Positions 53,574-62,090 are shown, counted from the first letter of the stretch. The stretch is 64,000 nucleotides of DNA from Mucilaginibacter aquatilis (GCF_009755275.1 NZ_WQLA01000002.1:675325-739324), one strand, 5' to 3'. The notes: generated from the letters alone by a model not told the origin. Numbers and translations: made by a program.

Positions 53574-53645
53574 TAGTCCATAGGGGAATCGAACCCCTGT
53601 TTCCAGAATGAAAATCTGGCGTCCTAACCCCTAGACGAATGGACC
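53574..53645 (-). tRNA. tRNA-Glu (anticodon TTC), distal copy
   Basis: Read on the minus strand, the 72 bases fold as a tRNA: acceptor GGTCCAT with ATGGACT (first pair a G-U), anticodon stem CCAGA/TCTGG around the loop TTTTCAT with anticodon TTC, and T arm CAGGGG-TTCGATT-CCCCTA-type. CCA is not encoded. Identical in sequence to the copy at 53706. Second in a two-gene unit. Confidence 0.95.
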
Positions 53646-53705
53646 AATTGTTAAATTGATACTGGTGAAAAAAATACTTACAATAAATATTATGCCTCAC
53701 CAATG

Positions 53706-53777
53706 TAGTCCATAGGGGAATCGAACCCCTGTTTCCAGAATGAAAATCTGGCGTCCTAACCCCTAGACGAATGGACC
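53706..53777 (-). tRNA. tRNA-Glu (anticodon TTC), proximal copy
   Basis: Identical 72 bases to the neighbouring tRNA-Glu; the copies repeat at 132-base spacing, and the 14 bases at the 5' side (CAATTTAACAATT region on the minus strand) are shared as well. It is first in transcription order, behind a minus-strand promoter element at 53870-53863. Confidence 0.95.
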
Positions 53778-53862
53778 AATTGTTAAATTGGTAATGCGTA
53801 ATGATGATTTACATCGTGTTTTACGCTTACAAGTTAAAGAACAATCCCTTATTTTGGGACTG

Positions 53863-53870
53863 CAAAGATA
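53863..53870 (-). promoter_or_regulatory. -7 promoter element for the tRNA-Glu pair
   Basis: On the minus strand TATCTTTG (53870 to 53863) is a perfect TAnnTTTG match, about 85 bases before the first tRNA. No clear -33 TTTG is seen. Confidence 0.55.
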
Positions 53871-54033
53871 GACGTTTATCTGAAAAAGTAAAAAATAATT
53901 CACCAAAATTTTACATTTTTTTATTCCTATTCTTTAAAAGTGTACCTGAAAACAAAATGTGCTTAATTCAATTTATTTCTGTTGTTGACCTGAGTGTTGT
54001 TGCAGCATTCATAACCCCAGCAATTTTTTAAGT

Positions 54034-54315
54034 ATGAAAGCCTTGTGGAACAACCAGGTAATTGCCGAAAGCGATCAAACCATTGTTATAGAAAATAACC
54101 ATTATTTCCCCGTTGATAGTGTTAACAAAGTATTTCTAAACGAGAGTGATACGCATACCATTTGCCCATGGAAAGGTAAAGCATCTTACTATAACCTCGA
54201 AGTGGATGGAAAGCAAAACCCTGATGCTGCCTGGTATTACCCTGAGCCTAAAGACGCTGCTGCGCAAATAAAAGGCTATATAGCATTTTGGAAGGGAGTA
54301 AAAGTTACCGCATGA
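54034..54315 (+). CDS. DUF427 domain protein
   Basis: A 93-residue protein covering one DUF427 domain, function unknown. Typical marks are MKALWNNQVIAESDQTIVIE, THTICPWKGKASYYNL and AAWYYPEPKDAAAQIKGYIAFW. The stop overlaps the start of the flavoprotein reductase gene (ATGA), so the two are translated together. The 256 bases before it contain a minus-strand tRNA promoter and a doubtful 76-codon frame. Confidence 0.9.
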   Translation: MKALWNNQVIAESDQTIVIENNHYFPVDSVNKVFLNESDTHTICPWKGKASYYNLEVDGKQNPDAAWYYPEPKDAAAQIKGYIAFWKGVKVTA

Positions 54316-55700
54316 AACAGTATGACGTTATAATAATTGGTGCCGGGCAGGCTGGTAGTCCGCTGGCGCGTAAAATGGCCAAGGCCGGTAAAAAGGTGGC
54401 TATAATTGAAAAGCGTTTGGTTGGCGGTACTTGCGTAAATGATGGTTGCACACCTACTAAAACATGGGTGGCATCAGCCAGGGCGGCTTACCTTGCCGGG
54501 CGTTGTAATAATTTGGGTGTGCAAGTAGATGGCTATAGCATTGATATGGCTCAAATAAAAAAGCGCAAAGACGATATTGTAATGCATTCGCGCAGCGGCA
54601 ATCAAAAGAGCCTGGAAGATGATCCGAATATTGATTTGTTGTTTGGTGAAGCCAGTTTTAGCGGCCATAAGGTAGTTGTTGTAAACCTGAATGATGGTGC
54701 AAGTGCGGAAATAACAGCCGAAATGATTTTCATTAATGTAGGCTTGCAAACCGTAATTCCAGATATTGAAGGCCTTAACAGTATTGATTACCTTACGTCA
54801 ACAAGCATACTTGAATTAGAAACGGTACCGCAACACATTTTGGTAATTGGAGGTAATTACATAGGCTTAGAGTTTGGTCAAATGTTCAGGCGTTTCGGCA
54901 GCCAGATAACTTTACTTGAACGCGGGCCGCGCATAATGAGCCACGAAGATGAAGACGTATCACACGAGGTTCATAACTTTTTAGAGGAAGAAGGAATAGC
55001 TGTATTCTCTAACACTGAGGCAACGAAATTTGAAAAAGATGCTCATGGCCGCATACAAGCAACCTTAAATATAAGCGGACGCACCGAGCAAATGGAAGTA
55101 AGCCATGTGCTGGTAGCTGCGGGCCGTAAACCACAAACCAAAGCGTTGAATTTACAAGCATCGGGTATTGAGGTTGATGATAAGGGTTTTATTAAAGTTG
55201 ACAATAAACTGCAAACTAACATACCTGGAATTTATGCTTTAGGTGATGTTAATGGCGGGCCGGCCTTTACGCACATTGCATACAACGATTTTACTGTTGT
55301 TTGGCGTAACCTTTTAATGAATGAAGATTTAACCACCGAAGACAGGCCGGTACCATATTGCATGTTTACCGATCCGCAATTAGGCCGTGTAGGAATAACC
55401 GAAGAGGAAGCAAAAAAGCAGGGTATCAATTACAGGGTTGCTGCACTTAAAATGAAAAGCGTTGCCCGCGCTGTTGAGGTAGGAGAGGTACGCGGACTCA
55501 TGAAAGCAATTGTAAACGCCGATACAAAGGAAATACTTGGCGTGGCTATTCTTGCCGAAGAAGGGGGTGAGATAATGTCGGTATTGCAAATGGCTATGCA
55601 GGGAGGTATAACTTATGATCGAATACGTTATTGTGTGTTTGCGCACCCAACATACTCCGAGTCGTTGAATAATTTATTCATGACGTTAGACGATAAATAA
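54312..55700 (+). CDS. Class I flavoprotein disulfide reductase (mercuric-reductase-like)
   Basis: An FAD-dependent pyridine nucleotide-disulfide oxidoreductase of 462 residues. FAD site DVIIIGAGQAGSPLARKMAK, redox-active pair in GGTCVNDGCTPTKTW (CxxxxC), NAD(P) site ILVIGGNYIGLEFGQMFRRF, second FAD motif IPGIYALGDV and the C-terminal active-site segment FAHPTYSESLNNLF. It lacks the extra metal-binding domain and C-terminal Cys pair of true mercuric reductases, so the substrate is some other disulfide. ATG 54312 overlaps the DUF427 stop; a longer frame from 54288 is less likely. Confidence 0.9.
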   Translation: MKQYDVIIIGAGQAGSPLARKMAKAGKKVAIIEKRLVGGTCVNDGCTPTKTWVASARAAYLAGRCNNLGVQVDGYSIDMAQIKKRKDDIVMHSRSGNQKSLEDDPNIDLLFGEASFSGHKVVVVNLNDGASAEITAEMIFINVGLQTVIPDIEGLNSIDYLTSTSILELETVPQHILVIGGNYIGLEFGQMFRRFGSQITLLERGPRIMSHEDEDVSHEVHNFLEEEGIAVFSNTEATKFEKDAHGRIQATLNISGRTEQMEVSHVLVAAGRKPQTKALNLQASGIEVDDKGFIKVDNKLQTNIPGIYALGDVNGGPAFTHIAYNDFTVVWRNLLMNEDLTTEDRPVPYCMFTDPQLGRVGITEEEAKKQGINYRVAALKMKSVARAVEVGEVRGLMKAIVNADTKEILGVAILAEEGGEIMSVLQMAMQGGITYDRIRYCVFAHPTYSESLNNLFMTLDDK

Positions 55701-55709
55701 TTATTCCGT

Positions 55710-55737
55710 AAAGGCAATGTTGTAAAGCATTGCCTTT
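55710..55737 (+). terminator. Hairpin after the flavoprotein reductase gene
   Basis: AAAGGCAATG (55710-55719) pairs with CATTGCCTTT (55728-55737); only a short AT-rich stretch follows. It separates this gene from the transporter-egt operon. Confidence 0.7.
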
Positions 55738-55805
55738 ATATAAATCTAATCAAAAAATCATCTTAAGTGCTCCTTGCAAGAGTGAGTATTTACAAGTGGT
55801 TTCAC

Positions 55806-55813
55806 TACCTTTA
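55806..55813 (+). promoter_or_regulatory. Near-consensus -7 element before the transporter operon
   Basis: TACCTTTA differs from TAnnTTTG only in the last base and ends four bases before the ATG at 55818, so the mRNA may be nearly leaderless. Tentative. Confidence 0.35.
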
Positions 55814-55817
55814 AAGC

Positions 55818-56780
55818 ATGATCAGGGTTCAAAACCTCAGCAAACAATACGGCCAGACTATGGCTGTTGATAACATTTCATTTGAAGTAGCTGAGGGTGA
55901 TAATCTGATTTTGCTGGGTACCAGCGGTTGCGGTAAAACAACTACACTCAAAATGCTCAATCGCCTAATTGAACCAACTGCCGGTAAAATTTGGATTGGT
56001 GGAGAAGATGTCACTGCTCAACAGCCCGAATTGCTGCGCCAGAACATAGGTTACGTTTTGCAAAATAACGGGCTGTTTCCGCATTATACCGTAGCAGATA
56101 ATATTGCCATAGTTCCTGGCCTTTTAAAGTGGGATAAAGAAAAAACACAAAACCGTACACATGAGTTGCTTCAAAAGCTACATCTATCTACTGATTTATT
56201 ATCCAAGTATCCGGCACAACTAAGCGGAGGTCAGCAGCAAAGGGTTGGCCTGGCGCGTGCACTCATCACCAATGCTCCGGTTTTACTAATGGATGAGCCG
56301 TTTGGTGCACTTGATAATATTACACGCACTAAAATACAGGAAGAATTTAAGGAGCTTGATGAATTGCAGCGTAAGACCATCGTAATGGTAACGCATGATG
56401 TGCACGAAGCTTTTGAATTGGGTAACCGCATTGCCATTATGGATAAAGGGCAGATTGTGCAAATGGGCACACCTGCTCAACTGTTATTTAAACCGGAAAA
56501 CGACTTTATACGTAATTTTTTAAAGACACAACGCCTGCAACTTGAGTTAAAGGCTATAACCTTGCATGACGTTTGGTACAGCTTGCCATCTGCTAATAAT
56601 GTGCCTGTTGCCAGTTTGGAGCTTGATACTAACGAAAATATCTGGCGGGCCATGCAGTACCTTAAAGGAGATGTTAAACACATTATGATTAAGTCTCCGC
56701 AAACAAATGAGGTGAAACTGGTAACATTTGAGCAGTTGATGGCCGCATATCATCAATATCAAAATACCCTGCCCGCATGA
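55818..56780 (+). CDS. OpuC-type ABC transporter ATPase, possibly for ergothioneine
   Basis: The ATP-binding subunit of a quaternary-amine-type importer (glycine betaine/choline/ergothioneine group). Walker A is LLGTSGCGKTTTLKMLNRLI, signature LSGGQQQRVGLARAL, Walker B PVLLMDEPFGALD, and the switch His lies in VMVTHDVHEAFELG. Beyond about residue 240 a 75-residue extension stands where relatives have CBS domains (ENIWRAMQYLKGDVKHIMIK), apparently one degenerate copy. The stop overlaps the start of the permease fusion (ATGA) and egtB and egtD follow, so ergothioneine is the best substrate guess, as in EgtUV systems; betaine or choline is the alternative. Confidence 0.88.
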   Translation: MIRVQNLSKQYGQTMAVDNISFEVAEGDNLILLGTSGCGKTTTLKMLNRLIEPTAGKIWIGGEDVTAQQPELLRQNIGYVLQNNGLFPHYTVADNIAIVPGLLKWDKEKTQNRTHELLQKLHLSTDLLSKYPAQLSGGQQQRVGLARALITNAPVLLMDEPFGALDNITRTKIQEEFKELDELQRKTIVMVTHDVHEAFELGNRIAIMDKGQIVQMGTPAQLLFKPENDFIRNFLKTQRLQLELKAITLHDVWYSLPSANNVPVASLELDTNENIWRAMQYLKGDVKHIMIKSPQTNEVKLVTFEQLMAAYHQYQNTLPA

Positions 56781-58348
56781 ACCAGCAACAACAAAGTTTA
56801 TGGCAGTTTATGCAGCAGCAAAGCAATAAGCTATTGAGCCAAACATTGGAGCACGTTGGCTTAACACTGGTTTCATTGTTAATAGCCGTAATTATTGGCT
56901 TGCCGCTGGGCATATTGATTGCTCGCAGAAAGCAGCTATCTGGTACAGTTTTAGGCATAGCGGGTGTGTTGCAAACTATTCCAAGTATAGCGCTATTGGG
57001 TTTTATGATTCCGTTGCTGGGTATAGGCGCCACACCAGCCATTGTAGCGTTGTTTTTGTACGCGTTGTTACCCATTATTCGTAATACTTATACAGGTATA
57101 ACGGGTGTAGAACCATCCGTTAAAGAAGCCGCCCTGGCTATGGGTATGAGTGCAAGGCAAGTATTGTTTAAGGTTGAACTACCTCTGGCTATGCCGGTTA
57201 TATTAGCAGGCATACGTACGGCAACAGTTATCAATGTAGGTGTAGCAACGCTGGCCTCTTATATTGCCGCAGGTGGTTTAGGTGAATTCATATTTGGTGG
57301 CATATCACTCAACAACAGCAATATGATTTTGGCAGGTGCTATTCCGTCGGCATTGCTGGCCATTTTGTTTGATATACTGCTATCTCTTGTGCAGCGCATC
57401 AGCTTTAAGAAGTTAAGGTATGTCTTGTTTGCCCTGCCGGTAATAGTAGTTGCGTTTGCAATTTATTGCCTTGTACCGTCTGCATCAGGCAGTAAACTTA
57501 CGGCAGGCTTTACGCCCGAATTTATGGGCAGGCAGGATGGTAACCTGGGCTTGCAGCAAAAATATGGTTTAAAAATTCATACCACCGTTATAAACGATGC
57601 CGTGATGTACAAAGCCGCTTTCGAAAAGCAGATTGATGTTATAAGCGGGTACTCTACTGATGGCCGGCTGAAGGCTTTTAATCTAACGGTGCTTGATGAT
57701 GATAAAAAGATATTTCCGCCCTACTACGCTGCGCCTATTGTAAGAAAGGATGCACTGCAAAAATATCCCGGCCTTGAGGACGTACTTAACTTACTTGCCG
57801 GCCATATCAATGATTCGGTAATGACCGAGTTGAACTATCGCACCGATCAGCTTCACCAAACGCCTGAGCGTGTAGCTAAAGATTTCTTAATAGCTAACAA
57901 TATGTTTAAGCCAAGCCGTAAAGGTAAAGCGGGCGTAATTCGTATAGGCTCAAAAGTTTTTGGAGAGCAATACATACTAGCCGAAATGTACCGAATGCTA
58001 ATTGAAGGTAATACCAACTACACTACATCGGCCAAAACAGGTTTGGGTGGAACTAAAATATGTTTTGATGCACTCACCAATAACCAAATTGATTTTTACC
58101 CCGAGTATACAGGTACTGGCTTACTTGTACTGCTTCAGCCGCCAGTAGGTAAGCTGCAGCAAATAACTTCCAACAACGAAAAAACATATAATTATGTGCA
58201 GCAGGAGTTCAATAAAAAATATGGCATAAAGTGGCTAAAACCAATTGGTTTTAACAATGCTTATGCTTTAATGATGCGCAGGCAACAAGCCGATGAATTG
58301 GGCATCAAAACAATTTCAGACCTAAAACACTTTTTGGATAGGAACTAA
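56777..58348 (+). CDS. ABC transporter permease fused to a substrate-binding domain with permuted order
   Basis: Residues about 20-235 are the permease (GLTLVSLLIAVIIGLPLGIL, TIPSIALLGFMIPLLGIG and the ATPase-contact loop EAALAMGMSARQVLFKVELP). The rest is a periplasmic OpuC-type binding domain. Its halves are in reverse order: first the segment that normally comes last (GFTPEFMGRQDG at 244-255, GYSTDGR at 291-297, FPPYYAAPIVRKDAL), then the one that normally comes first (IGSKVFGEQYILAEMY from 390, GLGGTKICFDAL at 422-433, YPEYTGT at 441-447, ending ISDLKHFLDRN). This is a circular permutation by my reading. Coupled to the ATPase gene upstream; egtB starts six bases downstream. Confidence 0.88.
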   Translation: MNQQQQSLWQFMQQQSNKLLSQTLEHVGLTLVSLLIAVIIGLPLGILIARRKQLSGTVLGIAGVLQTIPSIALLGFMIPLLGIGATPAIVALFLYALLPIIRNTYTGITGVEPSVKEAALAMGMSARQVLFKVELPLAMPVILAGIRTATVINVGVATLASYIAAGGLGEFIFGGISLNNSNMILAGAIPSALLAILFDILLSLVQRISFKKLRYVLFALPVIVVAFAIYCLVPSASGSKLTAGFTPEFMGRQDGNLGLQQKYGLKIHTTVINDAVMYKAAFEKQIDVISGYSTDGRLKAFNLTVLDDDKKIFPPYYAAPIVRKDALQKYPGLEDVLNLLAGHINDSVMTELNYRTDQLHQTPERVAKDFLIANNMFKPSRKGKAGVIRIGSKVFGEQYILAEMYRMLIEGNTNYTTSAKTGLGGTKICFDALTNNQIDFYPEYTGTGLLVLLQPPVGKLQQITSNNEKTYNYVQQEFNKKYGIKWLKPIGFNNAYALMMRRQQADELGIKTISDLKHFLDRN

Positions 58349-58354
58349 CTTTAC

Positions 58355-59500
58355 ATGACTTTAGCCGAGCGTTATAAAGCCGTGCGCCGCCGCACAGAAG
58401 ATATTTGCAGTTACCTTCAAACCGAAGATTACGTGGTACAGCCCATAGCGGACGTTAGTCCGCCTAAGTGGCACATAGGGCACACCACCTGGTTTTTCGA
58501 AACCTTTATACTCAAGCCTTACGTTATGGGCTATCAGGATTATAATCCTGATTACAACTATGTGTTTAACAGTTATTATGAAACTGTCGGCGCACGGGTT
58601 ATACGTACTGACAGGGGTAACCTGAGCAGGCCCACAGTGCTTGATGTTTACCGCTACCGTGAGTATGTTGATGAGGCTATTTACAAATTTTTGTGCCAGG
58701 AGCCATCACCGGAAGTTGAAGAACTATTTATACTAGGACTTAACCATGAGGAACAGCACCAGGAATTACTGTATTACGATATAAAGTACATCTTAGGGCA
58801 TAACCCATTATTCCCGGCATATAATCCGCAATATTCATCGCCTGAAATTACAGAGCAGGAAGGCTTTATTAATATAAAAGAAGGCGTTTATGAAGTGGGG
58901 CATACTGGCGAGGGCTTTTGCTTTGATAATGAGTTAAACCGTCATAAGGTGTATCTTAACGCCTATCAAATCAGTACCGCTTTAGTTACCAACGGCGAGT
59001 ACCTGGAATTTATAAATAGTGGCGGTTACCAGGATTTTCGTTACTGGCATGCCGAGGCCTGGGATTGGGTTAAAACCAATGATGTAAGCGCGCCCATGTA
59101 TTGGCATCAAATTGATGGGGAGTGGCATACATATACCTTTAGAGGCTTAGAGCCATTAAACCTGCACACCAGCGTTCAACACGTAAGCTTTTATGAAGCC
59201 TACGCTTATGCTACATGGAAGGGGATGCGCTTGCCAAGCGAATTTGAATGGGAAGTTGCTGCTGCGCAATTCAACTGGGGCAAAAGCTGGGAATGGACCG
59301 AAAGTGCATATTTGCCCTATCCGGGGTTTAGCAAGGCTCCGGGTGCAATTGGCGAGTATAATGGGAAGTTTATGGTGAACCAAAAAGTGCTTCGCGGAGC
59401 ATCAGAGGCTACACCCCCAGGACATAGCCGCATAACCTACCGAAATTTTTTTCACCCTAACCTGCGCTGGCACTTTACCGGCATACGTTTGGCCAAGTAA
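58355..59500 (+). CDS. egtB: Ergothioneine biosynthesis protein EgtB (sulfoxide synthase)
   Basis: An iron enzyme that joins hercynine with cysteine or gamma-glutamylcysteine and oxygen to a sulfoxide. The N-terminal DinB-like domain holds likely iron ligands His43 (KWHIGHTTWFFE), His131 and His135 (NHEEQHQELL). The C-terminal FGE-sulfatase-like domain (about 175-381) has HVSFYEAYAYATWKGMRLPS, WEWTESAYLPYPGF, GEYNGKFMVNQKVLRG and YRNFFHPNLRWHFTGIRLA. 381 residues is slightly shorter than many members. Where close relatives read LRGGSCATP it has LRGASEATP. Which sulfur donor it uses cannot be told; no egtA or egtC is nearby. Confidence 0.9.
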   Translation: MTLAERYKAVRRRTEDICSYLQTEDYVVQPIADVSPPKWHIGHTTWFFETFILKPYVMGYQDYNPDYNYVFNSYYETVGARVIRTDRGNLSRPTVLDVYRYREYVDEAIYKFLCQEPSPEVEELFILGLNHEEQHQELLYYDIKYILGHNPLFPAYNPQYSSPEITEQEGFINIKEGVYEVGHTGEGFCFDNELNRHKVYLNAYQISTALVTNGEYLEFINSGGYQDFRYWHAEAWDWVKTNDVSAPMYWHQIDGEWHTYTFRGLEPLNLHTSVQHVSFYEAYAYATWKGMRLPSEFEWEVAAAQFNWGKSWEWTESAYLPYPGFSKAPGAIGEYNGKFMVNQKVLRGASEATPPGHSRITYRNFFHPNLRWHFTGIRLAK

Positions 59501-59517
59501 TATCAATAATCTAACCT

Positions 59518-60513
59518 ATGAAAAATTTTGAGAATAATGTACTTACCGATACTTCCGTTGCCGAGCAGGAGTTTAACCAGCAGTTTTGCGACGATGTTAT
59601 AGCCGGCTTAAAAGCTGTACCAAAGTTTTTGCAACCAAAGTATTTTTATAATTCTACCGGCGATGAAATTTTCCAGCAAATTATGGGGAGTAACGAATAC
59701 TATCCAACTGATTGTGAGCTTGAGATTTTTACACAACAAACGCAAGAACTGGCTAAAGCCATGATAGCAGATGGTAGTCCGTTTGATTTAATTGAGTTGG
59801 GTGCCGGAGATGCTATGAAATCTACACACCTGCTGCGCCATTTACTTAATGAGAGTGCCGATTTCAGATATGTGCCTATTGATATTTCGGGGCATGTAAT
59901 TAATTACCTTAAAGAAACCTTGCCCGTAACTTTACCCGGCCTACAATTAATTGGTTTAACAGGTGAGTATTTTCACATGCTTAAGGAAGCAGCTGAACTA
60001 TCTCCACGCCGTAAGGTGGTTTTGTTTTTAGGATCAAATATTGGTAATATGCCAGTAAGTGATGCTCAGCAATTTTGTATTGAGTTGCGTAACCATTTGG
60101 CCAAAGGCGATAGTGTGCTGATGGGCGTAGATTTGAAAAAGAACCCTAAAACTATTTTGGCAGCTTATAACGATGCCGAAGGACACACACGTAATTTTAA
60201 CTTAAATTTACTTACCCGCATAAACAGCGAACTGGGTGCAAACTTTGACCTTTCCAAATTTGAGCATTACCCTACTTATGACCCTGAGACAGGTGCTTGT
60301 AAAAGCTATTTAATTAGTTTGGCCGATCAGCAGGTTAGTTTGTGTAACCAAACAGTAACCTTCGCTAAAGATGAGTACATCTACATGGAGATTTCACAAA
60401 AGTATACTGTAGGTCAAACCGATTACATGGCTTCGGTATCGGGCTTTAAGCCAGTGCAGCATTTTTTCGACAGTAAAAATTGGTTTGTTGATGCCATTTG
60501 GACGGTTGAATAG
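59518..60513 (+). CDS. egtD: L-histidine N-alpha-methyltransferase EgtD
   Basis: An S-adenosylmethionine-dependent enzyme that trimethylates histidine to hercynine, the first step of ergothioneine synthesis. Features: PKYFYNSTGDEIFQQIMGS and NEYYPTDCELEIF in the histidine-binding region, FDLIELGAGDAMKSTHLLRH at the SAM site, VLFLGSNIGNM, and YIYMEISQKYT with the Glu and Ser that bind the substrate amine in known EgtD. The usual YYPTR is YYPTD here. 331 residues is normal. It starts 17 bases after egtB and is the last gene of the operon. Confidence 0.92.
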   Translation: MKNFENNVLTDTSVAEQEFNQQFCDDVIAGLKAVPKFLQPKYFYNSTGDEIFQQIMGSNEYYPTDCELEIFTQQTQELAKAMIADGSPFDLIELGAGDAMKSTHLLRHLLNESADFRYVPIDISGHVINYLKETLPVTLPGLQLIGLTGEYFHMLKEAAELSPRRKVVLFLGSNIGNMPVSDAQQFCIELRNHLAKGDSVLMGVDLKKNPKTILAAYNDAEGHTRNFNLNLLTRINSELGANFDLSKFEHYPTYDPETGACKSYLISLADQQVSLCNQTVTFAKDEYIYMEISQKYTVGQTDYMASVSGFKPVQHFFDSKNWFVDAIWTVE

Positions 60514-60579
60514 GCTTTTCCAAAGCGTAGCACTGTACCATAAAAGGCAGTTTAGGCATATGATTTTGTATATTGCCGG

Positions 60580-60604
60580 CCACTTAGTTAGCTAAGTGGT
60601 TTTT
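60580..60604 (+). terminator. Hairpin after the egt operon
   Basis: CCACTTAG (60580-60587) pairs with CTAAGTGG (60592-60599), loop TTAG, followed by TTTTTG. It lies 66 bases after the egtD stop and 15 bases before the next ATG, so it may also affect that gene. Confidence 0.7.
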
Positions 60605-60619
60605 GAATATTATTACATC

Positions 60620-61432
60620 ATGAGCAACTTTTCTTTAAAAGACAAGGTAATTATAGTAACCGGTGGTACAGGTGTTTTAGGTGAGGCCTTCATCAATGGC
60701 ATAGCCAATGCAGGCGGCATTGTGGGCGTTTTGGGTCGTAAAGAGGACGTTGCACAGCATCGTGCCGATGCTATAAAAGCCAGGGGAGGGCAAGCTATTG
60801 CCCTTGTAGCCGATGTAATGAATGAGCAGGACCTTTTAGCTGCGCGCAATAAAGTAGTTGATACTTACGGTCGTATTGATGGTTTGGTTAACGGAGCCGG
60901 TGGTAGTATACCGGGAGCTGTGCTTACACCCGAAACCGATTTATTTTCCATGAACCTTGACGGCATGCGCCGGGTAATGGACTTGAACCTTTGGGGCAGC
61001 ATTGTACCAACCCAGGTTTTTGGCGAAGTTATGGCCAAAGGTGGCAGGGGTAGCGTTGTTAATATATCATCAATGGCTTCACAACAGGCTGTAACCAAAG
61101 TTTTGGGCTACAGTATGGCTAAAGCTTCTATTGATATTTACACCAAGTGGTTTGCGCTCGAAGCTGCCAACCGTTATGGCGATACTTTGCGAATGAACGC
61201 AATAGCACCAGGCTTCTTTTTAACTGATCAAAACCGCGCCCTTTTAACCAATAGTGACGGCAGCTACACTGAACGCGGCAACCTTGTTCTTCAAAACACG
61301 CCTTATAAGCGCTTTGGTAAACCCGAAGAACTTATTGGCGGCCTCATTTGGCTACTGAGTGATGCGTCAGCCTTTGTTACAGGCACAGTTGTTTATATTG
61401 ATGGCGGGTTTTCGATGTTTAGCGGGGTATAG
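60620..61432 (+). CDS. SDR oxidoreductase, D-mannonate-oxidoreductase-like
   Basis: A short-chain dehydrogenase of 270 residues. NAD(P) site VTGGTGVLGEAFINGIANAG, GLVNGAGGSIPGA, catalytic Ser in NISSMAS, Tyr-Lys in GYSMAKASIDIYTKWF, then LRMNAIAPGFFLTDQNRALL and FVTGTVVYIDGGFSMFSG. The overall pattern is that of the SDR type which in Bacteroidota reduces fructuronate to mannonate in uronate catabolism; that would fit the pectin enzymes in the window. The substrate is inferred. ATG 60620 (MSNFSLKDK) is preferred over a longer frame at 60596. Confidence 0.85.
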   Translation: MSNFSLKDKVIIVTGGTGVLGEAFINGIANAGGIVGVLGRKEDVAQHRADAIKARGGQAIALVADVMNEQDLLAARNKVVDTYGRIDGLVNGAGGSIPGAVLTPETDLFSMNLDGMRRVMDLNLWGSIVPTQVFGEVMAKGGRGSVVNISSMASQQAVTKVLGYSMAKASIDIYTKWFALEAANRYGDTLRMNAIAPGFFLTDQNRALLTNSDGSYTERGNLVLQNTPYKRFGKPEELIGGLIWLLSDASAFVTGTVVYIDGGFSMFSGV

Positions 61433-61466
61433 AATAGCAAAGCTGAACACCCGAAGCAGACACTTA

Positions 61467-62090
61467 TTAGCGTGATAAGTAGAAATGCCATAATAGCATT
61501 GCTCCTATGCTCCTGTAAGGTCTCCATTGTTCGGCTATTTTCACTAAATCATCTTTAGGTGTTTGAGCAGGTAGTTTTTTTAACTTCTTCAGGGCATTCA
61601 CCACTGCCAAATCACCAATTGGGAAGATATCTGTACGATGCAAAACCATTAACAGGTAAATGTCGGCTGTCCAGTTACCTATTCCCTTCAATGCGGTAAG
61701 GCGTAGGCGGACTTCGTCATCAGGCAGGTGCTCCAGCTCATCAAGGCTAAGCTTACCGCTTAGCAGGTTTTCGGCAAGGTTTCGTACATAAGTGGTTTTT
61801 TGCCTGCTGAAGTAGCAGGCACGCAACTGCTCGTCATTTAACAGCAGAAACCTGGCAGGCGTTACTTGTTGTATATTATCTTTAAGCTTGTTTAAAGCGG
61901 CAAGAGCCGATGCTAATGATACTTGCTGTTCTAGTATAATATGTACCAACGATTCGAAGGTATTGCTGCGCGACCAAAAAGGCGGATAGCCAAATTTTTT
62001 AACAATGGATGCCAGGTCACTATCTGTTTCCGTTAATCTATTGCAAAAATCGAACAGCGTATTATTACTAAACGCAAATATTTCATTCAC
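61467..62090 (-). CDS. AlkA-type DNA-3-methyladenine glycosylase
   Basis: A base-excision DNA glycosylase of the HhH-GPD superfamily that removes alkylated purines. The helix-hairpin-helix is LTALKGIGNWTADIYLLMVL, and the catalytic Asp follows in FPIGDLAVVNALKK. FESLVHIILEQQVSLASA is the conserved region in the first half. 207 residues is the short form without the N-terminal AlkA domain. It begins three bases after the stop of a small hypothetical gene, so both are one transcript. Confidence 0.9.
   Translation of the reverse strand: MNEIFAFSNNTLFDFCNRLTETDSDLASIVKKFGYPPFWSRSNTFESLVHIILEQQVSLASALAALNKLKDNIQQVTPARFLLLNDEQLRACYFSRQKTTYVRNLAENLLSGKLSLDELEHLPDDEVRLRLTALKGIGNWTADIYLLMVLHRTDIFPIGDLAVVNALKKLKKLPAQTPKDDLVKIAEQWRPYRSIGAMLLWHFYLSR

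Noticed and set aside
53801..54031. 76-codon plus-strand frame upstream of the DUF427 gene
   Set aside because: It runs through the tRNA promoter region, has AT-driven composition (Phe, Lys, Ile) and no motif.
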